Below, in pieces: positions 47,230 through 60,171 of a DNA stretch of 64,000 nt. The position numbers and the translations under genes were made by a program. The stretch is from Gonium pectorale (lineage: Eukaryota; Chlorophyta; Chlorophyceae; Chlamydomonadales; Volvocaceae). Position 1 is the first letter of the stretch, and each line of letters starts with the position of its first letter. Under the pieces are notes generated by a model, which saw only the letters and a list, made by a program, of their open reading frames with translations, was not told the origin of the DNA and ran no database searches. Location: contig LSYV01000034.1 in the NCBI GenBank assembly GCA_001584585.1, positions 1,015,626-1,079,625 of the forward strand. The letters run 5' to 3'.

Positions 47230-50200
47230 CTAGGCGGCGGTTCGTTCCGCGGCGCCACCTGCGCCCGCCCGCCGCATTCGGGCGGTCACCGTCATGTAGT
47301 GCTCCGATTGCATCTCCAGCAGTCGGGACACGGCGCGCCGGAAGGCGAAGCGCTCCTCCACGCCGCCCAACGCGCCCACCGTGAGCGCCAGGTCGGTCGG
47401 CTTGGCGCCCACGGGGGCCACACCGCCCTCGGCCGTGGCGTCGCGGCGCAGGCGGGCGCCTAGGAGCGTGGGGGGGGAGGGGGGGCGCATGAACAGGCGG
47501 CGGAGGGGAGAGGCCGCGGGGAGTGTGGCTGCGGCGCGGGGCAGGGACGGGCAGTCGACGCCCCATTGCTTGAGCGCATGACCCGCATAGTCCTGAACCC
47601 ATCATGCGCTCGGCTGTGTGCCCTCTTTCTGTGCAGGTTTCTCTTTTTGCCGCTGCGCAACTCATGCCTCCCCGCCGCGGCTACCGCGGTCCTGCGTTTG
47701 GCGGGACGAAGAGGTGGGCTCCCTTTTTGATCGCAATTTTTTTCTTTGTGGCGGTTACGAGCGCAAGGGGTGGCCACTCCGATATTCGATACCGCTTCCG
47801 CTCCCACGACCTAGTTTCAAACCCCCCCAACCTGCATTCACTTAACGCCCTCGCACAGCAACGCAGCTCCACAACCATATCCAGCGGCCGTGCCCCAGCG
47901 CCCTAGCCCACCGGCCCTCAGCTCCCTCACCCTCCACAGCCGTCTCGAACTGCAGCCCCTCCAGGTCCAGGATGGGCTCCTGCCCCTCCGCCCCAGTGAA
48001 CAGCTCCTCGGGAGCCACGGCGCCCGAGGCCACCAGCAGGCAGCGCCCGTTGTACAGCTCGTCCACCAGCGTGATGAAGCGCCGCGCCTGGTCGCGGACC
48101 TGGACCGGTTGGCGGTTGGTTAGCGCGCGGCAGGCGGTTAGAACGACATGCACGGGACACTGACGGCGGGCTCCGCTGTCCCGGCGGCGGGTTGGCTTGC
48201 GCCATGCACCCACGTCCGCATGCGCCCACAAAGTGATATCCGCCCTGCATTACTGCCTGTGCACAGAATTGCCCAGGAGGGAAGGTGGGAAGCCCACTTG
48301 ACCGACGCGAACTTGCCCCAGAATGCCACCAACCTGCATCGACATGGCGGGCACGTCCGACACGAACACGGTGTCGAAGCGCTGGCTGAGCGCCACGTAG
48401 TCGGCGGGGCCCAGCGGCCTGCGAGGCAGTCAGCAGCGGCGACGGCGATCGTTGACCCCTGCTTAGTTACGCAACGGGCGCTTGCATGCGTGTCGGAGCT
48501 GCCGCTGTAAGGAGATGCGTCGAGACCTGTTCCAAGCTCGTACTAATGCCCCATGAATCTAGAGCCGCCCCCAGCTAATGGACGCCCGGGGCTCACCTAG
48601 CACACAGCTCCTCAAAGCTGAACCAGGCAGCGCCCCCGCAGGGCGAGGCGCGCCGCACCTCGAGCGTCCGGCCGAACAGCACCTGCGCGCCCCGCCCGGG
48701 GGGCCAGGGAGGGCAGCAAGCGGCATCAACGCTGAAGTTTGCGAGGGCGTGGTGCGAGATGGGGCGGAGGCACGGCGGCACGCCTCAGGCGAGCAGGGAG
48801 GTCGCGAGGCGGGGCGGGGCGTGGCAAGGCGGGACGGGGTGAGGCGATGCCCGGGCGTGACGGCGTTCGGCACCATGCGCGAGGGCACGCACCCTGGCTC
48901 CGCTTCAGCCACTACTCAACCCCCTCCCCCAGTCAGGCATGGAACAAAGCAGCAAAAGCCCTATGTGGTGTTTACCGAATACTGATTTGACGGCTTTCCC
49001 GGCGAGTGAATTCCCACGACCGAAAGCTGACCCACGGGTCGCTGACCCACCGGCACGCTTAATGACCGCTCCGCCTCGCCTCCCTGCGCCGTTGACATCG
49101 CCGGCTGAGGCGCCTGCCCTTCCTCCCCGCCGCTCGCGGCTACGGCTGCCCCGGCCGCCAGCCTTGCGCGCCACAGCGCCTCCATCTCCTGTGCACTGCC
49201 CGGCCCGGCGGGATACAGGTAGCTGCGGGCCGAAGGCGGCCACGCCGCCGTCGCCACGGCGGCCCTAGCCGCTTCGCTGCCGCTGCTGCTGACGTCAGCT
49301 GGCGGCGAGGCCGCGGCGGCGGCCTGTGCCCTCGCGCGCCCCTCCTCCAAGAGCACCCGGCGGTAGTCGGCGGGCGAGGAGAGCTGGTACACCGTGCAGC
49401 GGTTGAGAAGCCTGGGAGGGGGGCGAGGGAACGTCGAGGGGAACGGGCAAGATATCGCATTGTGATAGCCAGTGTTAAGTGTTCAGACAAGGGCGGCACC
49501 CAATCGTTCGCTTGCGCATCTCCATTTTCCCAACCTCACGGCCCGCACTTCCGCGCTGCCGCACCACCGCCCAGGCCCTCACGTCTCGATGAAGTGGCCC
49601 CACATGGCCTCGTGCAGCCCGTGCCGCGGCAGCTCCAGGGGCGCCCGGTTGCTGGTGGCCACCAGCACGCAGCCCGACGAGCTGAGCGCCTCCACCAGGC
49701 CCTGTATGCGGACCACGGCAGTCAGGAGAAGGCCGGCAGCAGCAGTCAGGAAAGGCAGGGCCGGTAGAGGACTCAGGGCAGTCAGCGCAGGCTGCCCAGG
49801 CAGGTGCGGGCAGGGCAGGCAGGCAGGCAGGGCCGGTGGAGGAGAGAAGACTTGGCGGGTAGGTTTTGGGATGCGGCACAGGCGCTGAATGAGGAGCGGC
49901 GCATCCGGGTCAGGGCAGCAAGCGCCGCGCCCCGGGGCAACGACGCTTTGTAGGGCGCCGCGCAGCGAGACGGCATGCGCTCCCGAGAGAGGAGCGTCCG
50001 CGGTGCGGAGCAGGTAGTACCGTAACGCGCCACCGCTATAGCATGCCCCCTACCTTGAGAGCGACGGCGCTGAACACGTCCGTCACCTGCGTCCCCGCGA
50101 GGGAAGGGGGAGGAGTGCTCGGTGTGCAAACGCGAAAGGAATGGGTGGCTTCACACTCTCTCACACAGCACGTGCAAGGCCAGCGGTCAGCGGTCGGTGT

Positions 50201-53200
50201 CTTACGCTCGCAGCTGAACGGCTTGACAGCTCCATGTACCAATAAGCGCCCGACACGTGTCCCCTTGCAATAATTTCCGTGTTAAGCGCTGCAGGGCGTC
50301 CTCCCAACTTTCACAACCCAAGTTCCCATACGTGACGCCCGTGACTGCTAACCGTGACTGCCTACCAGGGACCCGTCGGAACACCTGTAAGGGCGGTGTC
50401 CAGACGTCCGCACCAAACGTACTTCCCGCAACATGGGACCGCCGGTCTGTTGACACGGCGTGGCCCCAGGCTGAGCACACGTAGCCGGAAGCCTGCGCTC
50501 AGCCAGGCTGCAGGCTGATCCCAGCACGCATGCCGGAACGGCGCCTGGCCGAGGCCCACGCACCTGGACTTCGTCGAACACCAGCAGCGAGGCGATGGGC
50601 CCGCTGCCGCCGCCCCAGCCGCTGAGCGGGTCCCCGGGGCGGCCGCGGATGAAGGCGGCGGCGGCGCGCACGAGGCCCTGCATGAGGGGAGGGGCGTGGG
50701 GCGGGGCCGGGGGGCATCAGCGACGGGGGCTGCTGCAAGGCGGCCGTAACGAGCGGGCCGGGCCGGGCGGCGGGTAGTAGAGTTGGGGAAGGGGGGTAAG
50801 ACGGGGGCCTGCGGAAGGCATAAGAGCGGGCGCGGACGGGAGTGCGACAAGGGGGCCGACGGGAAGGGGCTGTTGAGGTGCAGCCCAAAGCCGTGCGCGG
50901 AGACGCGGTGGGGAGGCGGACCACCTGGCAGGGGCCGAAGTCATCGGCTGCGGCAATCCTGGCCGGCGAACACACGGCGGCCGGGACTCGTGGTGTATGG
51001 CCCACTCTGCCCCGATCAAGAGGAGCAATGTCGGGCCCCGGCCGGGTGGGCCCCGCGCAGCCCCGCCGGGTCGGTCGCACCTGCGCGTTGGCCGCTGCCA
51101 AAGTCCGTGGGTCGTTCCTCCCCAGCCTCGCGAGCCTGTGGGGGCCGGGGACCATCAAGCCGCCGCCGCCGAGCTATGCTACGGCGTGTCCTTTCCCCAG
51201 CTTCAACAAATGGCTCACTGTGGCCCCATACCGAAAAGCTTGCTACGGAAGAGAAGTTGCCAGAACCGAACGCAGCGGCCACAGCCCGAACCCATCTCCT
51301 GCCGGCCCCGCGCACCCACTCCTCACGGACCCCCATGCACCCGGCCCGCTACCGTAGTCAACCCGCCGCGCCGCCCACCGCATGTGCCTCCGGATGGCGA
51401 GCATGGCCGCCTTGGCGCCCTTCTGCCGGGCCACCTCGGGGTCCGAGGCAGGGTCCCAGTGCCGCAGCACGCCCTGCTGCTCGGGCCGCACCCGCAGGCC
51501 GCCGGGCAGCACCAGTCCCTCCGCCACCTCCTCCGCCTCGTCCTCCTCCTCGTCGCCATCACCATCGTCAACGTGGTTGTCGCTGTGCCCTTGCAGCGCC
51601 GCCTCCGTCCCATGCCGGGCCCCGTCGGTGGAGGAATCGGTCGATGGGGACGCGGGCTGCCGCTGCTGGGGACGGTGGAGGCGCTGGCGCTCAGAGTCCA
51701 GGTGGTGCAGGCGCGCGTGGATCTGGATCGGGATTGACATTGGAACGATGCAAAGGAATCATGCGCCAGTGAGATGAGGCCACTGCCGTGGATGCGTACA
51801 AAGCGCGGGGCAGACACGGCGCGATTGCAGCCGGCAAGTCGGCAGCCATCGCATTGCGGGTTGCGTGTAGTGACGATGGGACCCAACGCGTGACGCCGAA
51901 TCGCAGTGAGGACCGATGCTCTTGTGGCGGGGTTTGGAAAGCGATCACCCCAGGCGGAACGCTGAGGTTGTTTGCAGCTGCTAAAAAAGGGGGTGGTCGA
52001 GATGCCGCTACATAGGCTGGCGGAGCCGGTACGGGCAGGCGCGCGCGACGAGCGAGTACGTACGGCATGTGTATACTGTACACGCCTCGTCAGCATGCCG
52101 GAGGCGCGGCTGTGCGGCCCACCTCGAGCATCGCCGCGTTGAAGTGCATCCAGCGGCAGGCCGGCAGGCGGCCGGACTCGGACAGCGCCTGCCAGGGGGT
52201 TGGGGGGCACGCGATTCAGGTTGGGCGGGCATGAGACCGCCGCGCACGCACCTTGCTGTACGCGCCCGACACAACATCAGTAACAATCTAGGGTATAAGC
52301 AGCCGAGTCAGCACTCAGGTCCCGGTGCAACCCCATAGACGGCATCCTTTCCTTTCTTGAAGCTACAGCGCGGTCAGCCAGCAGCCATACCCCCCCCGCC
52401 CCGGCCGTGGGTCAGTTCTTTTATTGCGTATGCGATTCCGTGTCCGCGACGCCACCCGTTTTCCCTCTTGTATCCCCTCCCCGACCGGTGGGTCCGGGAA
52501 TCGGGTGACAGCGGCGTATGCATATCCACGGCACCCGCTACCCCCTCTGCCCACAGCGAGCCGTATCGATGTCCTCCCATACACCGGGGAATGTGTACAT
52601 GTCCCGCAGGGGACGCCTCGCAGCCGCGCCTACCTGATAGAGGAGCCCCACCAGCATGCTCTTGCCGCTGCCCACACTGCCCCACACGTACATGCCTGGG
52701 AGACCGGGTGGGAAAGTGAACGGCGGGGGGGGGAGGAAGCACTCATTAACAGGGAGGCGTGCGGACTGAGTGTGCGGACTGAGTGCGCATCCCACACCCC
52801 ACGGGGCCGGGACTGGGCTTGGCTTCGGCCGGATCAGCGCACGAGCAGAGAATGCTCACCTTTCCGAGGTTGGTCCTTGGATTGGGTAACAGCCTACGCA
52901 ACTTCCGGGACGGCCACCGTTGCCCATGTTGCCACCCGCAGACCCGCCAGCCACGGCTTGTCTCCTGGTGCCCCGTGCAATCGGATCGGCCCGCATCCCG
53001 TGCGTATACTGCCTGTATGTCCGCACTGCTTGCACCTCAAGCCAGTCCTCGTTTGCTTGATGTTCTGCCCGTGGCCCTGCGCCCTACAGACCGCCAGCGC
53101 CATTCCCGGCGCTGTGCGGCCGCCCCTCCCTTCTTTCCTCTCGCCCGCCGCCTCGCGTCCCATTGCCGTAGGAACCGCTGCGACACCCTCCAGCACCCCC

Positions 53201-55240
53201 CAGCGCTTCATCAGCGTCCCACCAGACCACTCTCCATTGGCGCGCCACTACTGGTGAGGGAGTGCCTTGGCACCTGCTTCCCTACGTTGCCATGTCTACA
53301 AGTCCGCGTCCGCTACCTGGGATGACGGCATCTGGCTCCGTTCCCTGGTCATCCCTACTTGCAGGTCGGCACACTGCCGCTCGGCGTTTGGTGTGAGCGG
53401 TCTGGGCACACGCGGGCCTTGTAACCGCTGGTCACAAGCGACCGGACGCAAACGAGCGAACCGCAAATGCACGACAGCGCCCAGCAGGCCCCTACCCGCC
53501 AGATCACGCCAGGTAACTACGCCGCCCCGATAAGCACGCCCCCATTAGGGACAGGAGAGCCCGTCTTCTCCTTTTCATTTTCCGCTTTGCCTTGTACCAA
53601 CCCACCCTACTATTGATAACATCGCGCCTTCGGGTGGATATGTCCGTAGAAATGGCTCCCTCCTCTTGTGCAACTTCCTGGTTATCGCAAACCTATGGCC
53701 ATTGCATTGCAGGGCGTGTATGACTGTAGAGATAACCTGCCTGTCTCTGTTATCTTGTGCGTTTCTGCCCTTTCTGTTGAGAGCATCCCCGCACAGGACA
53801 CCCCCAAGCGAGAGCCCGCCTACCTCTAGGTGGCTCTGGACGCGTGGGCCCCGGTCCCAGCTCCTGCAGTAGCGTCTCCTCCCGCCTGGCCGCCGCCAGC
53901 CGCTCGCGAGCAAGGGCCGCGCCAGCGCCCTGCGCCGCCTGGCCGCCGCTGCCGTCAGCTCGCGTGCCGCTGCCGTCGTCGCCCAGGCCCACCACAGAGC
54001 GCAGCCACGTGGCCCATCCTGCATACGACGCCGTGCACAGTAGGCCACCAGCATCACAATTTTTCCACCAGCCCCCTAGCACGCTCGCGCAAACTTAACC
54101 AGGCCCAAACCTGTTTGCCCGAAGCTACCTCTAGAATGGCGCAGGCCTTTGGGTCGCGTCCAAAGCTGGCAATCGCAGCGGGTGCCTCCACTCACCCGCT
54201 GGTGGGGTGGAGTCCACTGCCTGTGAGGCCGCCTTCCCTGCCCCATGCCCGCCGCCCCGCTCCTGCTCCGCAAGCCGGCGTGCCTCCTCCTCCCGCTCCC
54301 GCTGCGCGCTCTCCTCAGCCAGCAGCTGCTGCAGCCGCTCCAGCCGGCGAGCCTGCGGGCAAGCAAGCATGGGCACGCAGTCGGCCGTCGCACCGCACTG
54401 CATGACGCTGCAACTGCCCACCGGCGTTGCGAAAGCGCGCATAACTGAAGCACACAGCGAAAGCACACTGACAACAAACACCGATCTTCCCCAGCGGGCG
54501 AAAGGCCCCCCTATCCGCGCCCTCATGAAGCTTGCCCGATTACTCACCTGGTACTCGGCCATGGCTACATGGTGCTCGTCCATACGGATGCCGTACGAGC
54601 ATATCTCTTCGTACAGACGAGCCAGCTCCAGGATGAGCGCCCACTGCAATCGGAGATGCCCGGGCACGAAACCGGCGGTGTACAGCACGCTGGAACTATC
54701 CATTGATCGGCCATCCGACGGCCAGTTGGAAAGCTCCAGTCATGCATCAGATACAGCGGTGTGTACGGCAGCAGGTGCTGCAGCAACTGGCGGTTTCGTG
54801 TTCTGCCTGTGCAGCCCGGGCTCATATAACCGTAAAGGCAGCAGTCGCGACGGCCCCGAGGCTCATACGTTCGGGGTATGGTGTCAAAACAAAACGGCCT
54901 GATCCACCTGCTGCTCGTCTGGCTTGAGGCTACCATCTTGCAGCATGGCCTGATAGCGCTGAACGACCGGGTTACTGCTGCCGCTCGCAGCACTCCAGCG
55001 TGCGTTCGCTCCACCGCCCTCCTCGACGGCGTCACCAGCATTGCCAGTTGCAGGTGTGACTCGAAGTTGACCATAGTCACGTGCATTGAGGCCCATCAAG
55101 CTGGGGGGCCCTTGCGGCCCTAGGGCGCAGGTGGTTGGGGTGGCCAGGCTGCTGCCCAGCGGGGTTAACGGAGGGAAGGGGGAGCCCAAAACCTGAAGCG
55201 CCAGGCGCCGTACCGCACTGTTGGCATGAAGCCCCCTCAT
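47230..55240 (-). CDS. AFG1-family (AFG1/ZapE/LACE1) mitochondrial ATPase
   Basis: Fifteen minus-strand exons: 54908-55240, 54548-54643, 54196-54352, 53824-54018, 52634-52695, 52123-52188, 51363-51722, 50564-50677, 50054-50086, 49583-49701, 49051-49411, 48597-48682, 48334-48418, 47931-48099, 47230-47459. They give 821 residues. Residues 1-90 include a basic presequence; NPVVQRYQAMLQDGSLKPDE is the family entry block. Walker A is GSVGSGKS (266-273); CRWMHFNAAMLE follows. Walker B is LLVFDEVQVTDV (454-465), then VLVATSNRAP and HEAMWGHFIE. The C-terminal blocks RFITLVDELYNGRCLLVAS and AVSRLLEMQSEHY are canonical. AFG1 proteins use ATP to help extract or degrade mitochondrial inner-membrane proteins. 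The protein is nearly twice the usual length because of Ala/Gly and acidic inserts. Exon 9 is only 33 bases. Confidence 0.92.
53590..53649 (+). repeat. Solo arm of the inverted-repeat element (R2)
   Basis: Matches the right arm of the element at 3228-3977 (cttgtacca, ccctact, atcgcgccttcgggtg) with several changes. It lies in AFG1 intron 4. No matching inverted partner was found nearby. A fragment gcgtgtatgactgtaga occurs at about 53714. Confidence 0.55.
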
Positions 55241-55604
55241 GTTTTTGCGCAGGAGCTGGGGTTTACTGCGAAATGTGCCAAAACACTCGCGCCCGATCGG
55301 TCCGCGTGTCAACCGCGTCAACCACAAACCCACGGACTACTGTATTGTGCATCTACGTATGGAATAATTCATCACAGAATGGGTTGGGTGAAGGTGGCCT
55401 GCCTGTGAGCGAGGACAGCCAGGCACAATCGCCGTAGACGCTTTACCACCTCGCGTCGTGATTTACCACGCCAACCGCGCTTGGCCCCAGCTCAGCGCCC
55501 TGCATTTCTCTATTGTTTCAAGTCGCCTCTTGCGCAGGACTCGCTGTCATAAGGACGAACAGTAAAAAGACCTAGCTCACTAGCCACTTCCCACCCACAA
55601 CACA
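55241..55604. promoter_or_regulatory. Shared 5' region between AFG1 and the HAD gene
   Basis: About 360 bases separate the two divergent start codons. Composition is mixed, and I can assign no named element. Both products appear organelle-targeted, so co-regulation from one bidirectional promoter is possible but untested. Confidence 0.45.
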
Positions 55605-58521
55605 ATGCAATACCGGCTACCACAAACTGCTTCGCATTGCGGCGCTCAGCGGACTCTGGGCTGGTCGCAGGGTGTTTGCGCGCCTCGCATTGGGTCCAGG
55701 CCAGCAGTGGTATCTGTCCGCGCGCAGCAGGACAGCCGACTGTCCGGGGAGGCAGCTGAGGACGATCCATCAACGTCTTACTCGCCAGCGGCGCGCAGGA
55801 CCTATAACCGTCTTGCGACGCCTGCCCGAATTGGGGCCGAGTATGGAGAGGTGTGCAGGCTGAATGGAGAATCTGGGTATTATACAGAGTGCTGGGGCGG
55901 TGCGCATAGTGCGGTCACATCGTGCCAAACTCCTCGCAACGCACGCCTCCTGCACCTAACCCTTGGCAAGCAGCCAAAGTTCACACCTTCCAGATATTTT
56001 TGTACTGGGTTGTGGTAGGATGCAGCCCCGGGCCCTCCTGACTCTGCCGGGCCTCGAACCGTCCACATAACCCCATACCTGCCGTCCTTGCCAAGTCTGC
56101 GTTCTAGATAAGACTGCGTCGGGTGGCAGTTCGTTAAGAGAAGCACGAATTGTGCAAAGCAAGTCTATGGGTATGTGGACCGCACAGAGGGAGCGTGTAG
56201 GGCTTGTAGCTGCGCGCCTCACCTGCTCCTGAAGATCCAGTCCCTCAGGCGGCAGAATCATGCAGGCCAAGGCCGCTCAGCTGTGCAGCATGTGCATGAT
56301 TGTGTGCGTTGTCGCTGAGTTCATGGGGCCAGGGCGCTGGCTTAAACTGCGACACCTGCGTTTGCACAGCTCCACGTACCCCAAATCATCGCATGACTTC
56401 CCCAACCACCATTCGTTGAGAGATCATGTGCAGGAGCCGCAAGCCGCCTCTTCTGCGCCCTGACCGTGTGCGGTCCGTCCCGCTCCTGCAACCACAGGGC
56501 TTCCTGCAGTTCCGTCCCGGCGGCGAGCCTCGCCGGTTGGACGTTGCCGCGCTCAACGAGCAGCTTAAGGCGGGGGGAGCCATACGCATGCGCTTCCAGC
56601 TGCGCCCTGACGAAGCGTACGGCACCATCTTTGACTTTGATGGCGTGATCGCGGACACGGAGGGCGCCTATCGGCGCGCGTGGGGCCGCGTGGCGCATGC
56701 GCGCTCGCTGCCACTGCCTCGCTACGCCCGGTTGCGCATGCACAACACCGCCCCGGAGCGGATTATCATGGATGTGAGCGATCGGGTGCCCGGGTGGTTG
56801 GTGCCTGGGTTCGGGTGCCCGTGATTGGCTGCGTGGGCGTCGATGTTCGGCTGTAAGGCGGGCATGGGGCGGGTCCGTAGCGCCAGCGGACTGTGTCGGA
56901 CGGTGGGCACTGTGCGAGAGGCCCGACAAAAAGACAGGGTCACATGGAGGCCCGGGATGCCATGAACTTGGGAGATGGACCACAGAGCACCGCCGTTGGG
57001 GTGAATGGGCCCTGCTCGGTCGCCCCATTAAGCGGCTGAAGTTGCTGTTGGAAAGGGCCGCCGCCGAGCGCGCAGCTCCAGCATGCACTGACCCTCCACT
57101 CTGCCCCTCCCCTGCCTGTTCATCACCATGTTTCGCGCAGGTGTTGGGCTGGACGGACAGCATGCGGGAGGCTCGCGCGCTTGCGTTTGAGCTGGCGGAG
57201 GCGTACGCGGCGGAGCTGGGCGAGATGGGCAGCCAGCCGCACGAGCAGCAGCCGGGTGTGCTGGACTGGCTGAGTGCGCTCAACTCGTTCGGGGTGCCGG
57301 TGGCGCTGGTCTCGGAGCTTGACCGGCCGACGGTCCGACGCGCGCTGGAGCGGATGCACCTGCACGACCACTTCCAGGTCCTGGTGAGTAACCCGGCCCG
57401 AGAGTTGGGCGGCGCGGGGTTGGGGCCGCCATTCGTCGTTGTGAGCGTCGGCATGGGTTTGGGACAGAACACGAACGCACGTCGAGACAAGTGGTCGAGG
57501 CGGCACGGTCAGATACGGGGATCGGATGCCGCTGGTCTTGGGGCAGACTCTAAGCGGGTTGTCCGGCGCCATGCCTGGGCGACATCCTCCCTTCTACGCC
57601 CCGCCGCCCCAGGCCCAGCTGCCGGCCCAAAATGCCTCGCAGAGCCGCCCGCTCAGGGACGATAAGCTCGTCCGCCGCCGCCGCACTTGAGCGCTATCGT
57701 GCCTGTGTCGCGTGCGACACCACCAATCGGTTTCGCCGTACGCTCCGTGTTATGTTGCAGGTGACGGCTGAGGACGAGCTCGAGAGCACGGCGCAGCGCT
57801 ACCTCTCAGCCTCGCTGCAGCTGCAGCGGCCGCCCAACATGTGCGCCGTGTTCGGTTCCACGCCCGAGGCGGTCACCGCGGCGCACAACTGCACCATGAA
57901 GGTGGGTGGGTGTCTCTCCCCAGCGGGCGCGAAGGATCCCAGATGCGCTGTGCGGGTCTGGATTACGTGTGGCGAGGGCTCCCAAGTTTTATGGCTGGCA
58001 GGCTGGCAGCGTGAGCGGTGCCGCGACAGCCCCCCCCCCCACCACACACACACCTCGCTCCCTGCTGCTAAAGGGCAGGATACGGCGAAGCGGCTGTGCC
58101 CGATGTGTGCGGTGGCGGTCTGGCGCCATACCGGCTTAACCCGCGATGCGCCGATGCGGGACCCACGCCCTTGGCGTCCACCTGTTCGCGGCTCGTCAGC
58201 TACACCTGACGTCGACATCACGGCAGTATAGTGAATGCCGTCTGCTCACCTGCTGCACGTCCGTCCTCCCTCCACGCGCTTAGCACACCCTTCCTTCCCC
58301 CGCCCGCCCATCCGCAGGCCGTCGCTGTGGCAGTCTCTCCCGCGAACCCCGTCTACCGGCTCCGCTCGGCAGACGTGACGGTCGCCTCTCTGTCCGACCT
58401 GACGGTCTACAACCTGCGCCGCCTGTTTGCCAACGCCGGGGACGAGTTCATGGACTTGCGCAAACAGCGCACCGACGACAAGCCGCCGAACCGCCGCCGC
58501 GTGGCAAGCGCGATGCTGTAG
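55605..58521 (+). CDS. HAD-superfamily hydrolase-like protein, probably plastid
   Basis: Five exons (55605-55850, 56498-56773, 57141-57383, 57761-57901, 58318-58521), all phase 0, give 369 residues. The leader contains SRPAVVSVRAQQ, typical of a plastid transit peptide. HAD motif I is DFDGVIADTE (128-137), with both catalytic Asp residues. A helical cap follows, then motif II at VALVSELD (Ser232). The region where motif IV (usually GD...D) should be reads FGSTPEAVTAAHN (286-298) and lacks the acidic pair. The C-terminal tail, LTVYNLRRLFANAGDEFMDL, is a conserved extension that I associate with plant plastid HAD proteins. Substrate is unknown; riboflavin-pathway and sugar-phosphate phosphatases are relatives. 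The exon 2 acceptor (56497) was preferred over 56446 because it keeps phase. Confidence 0.82.
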
Positions 58522-60171
58522 AGGCGGGATGAGAGGCGGGATGCTGGCCGGAAAGTGGTTCCCTGCGGTGTGACCCCCTTCTTGCGCTGTTGCGACTGTC
58601 TGCTCTGCTCACGGTGCCCGGCTGGCCTGTGCCATGCTGGCCGGCCGATTGCAAGAGCGGGAGGGTGGTCCAGCCTTTACTTGGTGACGAGGGGGGGGGC
58701 CTTGCCGGTGGGGCGAGGGTCATGCATTGACATGCGGGAGAGTGAGGCGGGGAATCGGTGGGGTAGGTAAATATGGAGGGAGCGCGGCTGAAGCATAGGG
58801 GAGCGTGAGGGCAGCGAGGAGAGTATGCGCGCAATGGGAGAGGATTCATCAGGGAGGTGGAACAGCCGGCTGATTGCGCTTGAGGCCTGCATGTGCCACG
58901 TGCGAGGGCCACGTGGGCTGCCTTGGCCTGTTGCATGATTGCTGCATGGCACTGCACTGCGACACGGCACTGCGGTCGTGTTCTGCCTTAAACAGTGGCC
59001 CGACAGGCAAGGAGCAGGGGCCAAGGATTAGTCTGTAGTGCGCTCCAACGGCATCCGCAACCGATGCCGGCCACCCCGAAACCTTACAAGGGCACTGGCG
59101 CGTCCTGTTCAGAAGACGCCGCCATGTTGCGTACCCTTGTGTACCCATGTACCATAACGCTTTGTGAACTTGTAGGCAATGTGAGCGTTGCAACTGCTTG
59201 GCCGTGTGACACGACCAGCTGGCTATCTTGATGTGCCGTTATCTGCCTCGCCCCATGGCCTTGCCGGTTGCGCGGAAGGGTCTCGCGCCGGCTTCAACCA
59301 GATCATGAGAGTGCTCTGCTTGGTGGTCTGATAGGTTTATGCAGTTGCTGATGACAGACAGTATGCGTTACGTTTTTGTTGTGATTGCTCGCTTTGCTCC
59401 TCGGCGGGGAGCTGCCGTTTTGGCTTGCGCCTAATACGCCCGAGTATGGGCCAGGCCACTCGTGGTTATTTTGATGTTGCAGAGCGTTCGCCTCGCTGGA
59501 CAGCGGGGTTGCGAACCTAGTCATTTACTGATGGTTAAGGAGTTGCATGTGGCCACCTTCGTAAGGTGCGTGGGTGCCCTGGCCGGTGATGCACGTCAGT
59601 TATCATTTGTTGATGTACGTTCGTGACACGCATGCGTATGGACAGACAGTGAAATTGCTCAGGGTGGCGCCGAGGCAGAGCGCGACATGACTTGTATTGC
59701 GCACGTTATATGTAAGTGTCAGGACCCGATGATGGGCCGATGGCACGAGGAATAGGCGACACAACTGTAACACCACGTCAACCTACTGGTGACGTTTGTG
59801 AAGGTCCGGCCCACCAATAACTCTCTGGCCAGGAAACTCCCGTTAAACTCTTCAACCCCATACCACACTACGGCAACGATGCCAGTCTCCGCATGTCTCA
59901 GGCTGCATCAAGTACAGGCTGTACAGCTTAACCTATGACGCCATCCAACTTATAATAACCGGGAAAACGCGCCAGAGAACAGCCACCCTAGCTCGGTGAC
60001 AGGTCTTGCATAGTCGACTGGACCCCCGCGCGCGGCGCTCTGGGCCAGCCCCCGAGAGGTTGGGCCATCACGGCAGCCGTGGTGCAAGGCTGCAAGCACA
60101 ACTCGCACAAGCACCTGACGTTGGACGTGCAAGCAAAGCCGAACTGAGCGGCTCCTCTGGTCCTCGCCTCT
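58522..60171. other. Intergenic region between convergent genes
   Basis: Contains the 3' flanks of the HAD gene and of the downstream minus-strand HRDC gene. I see no coding exon, no repeat shared with the rest of the window and no poly(A) word close to either stop. Composition becomes less GC-rich after about 59300. Confidence 0.45.

Noticed and set aside
56048..56061. tRNA-like T-arm word on the minus strand (cggttcgaggcccg)
   Set aside because: No acceptor stem, D arm or anticodon arm at the required spacing. It lies in intron 1 of the HAD gene.
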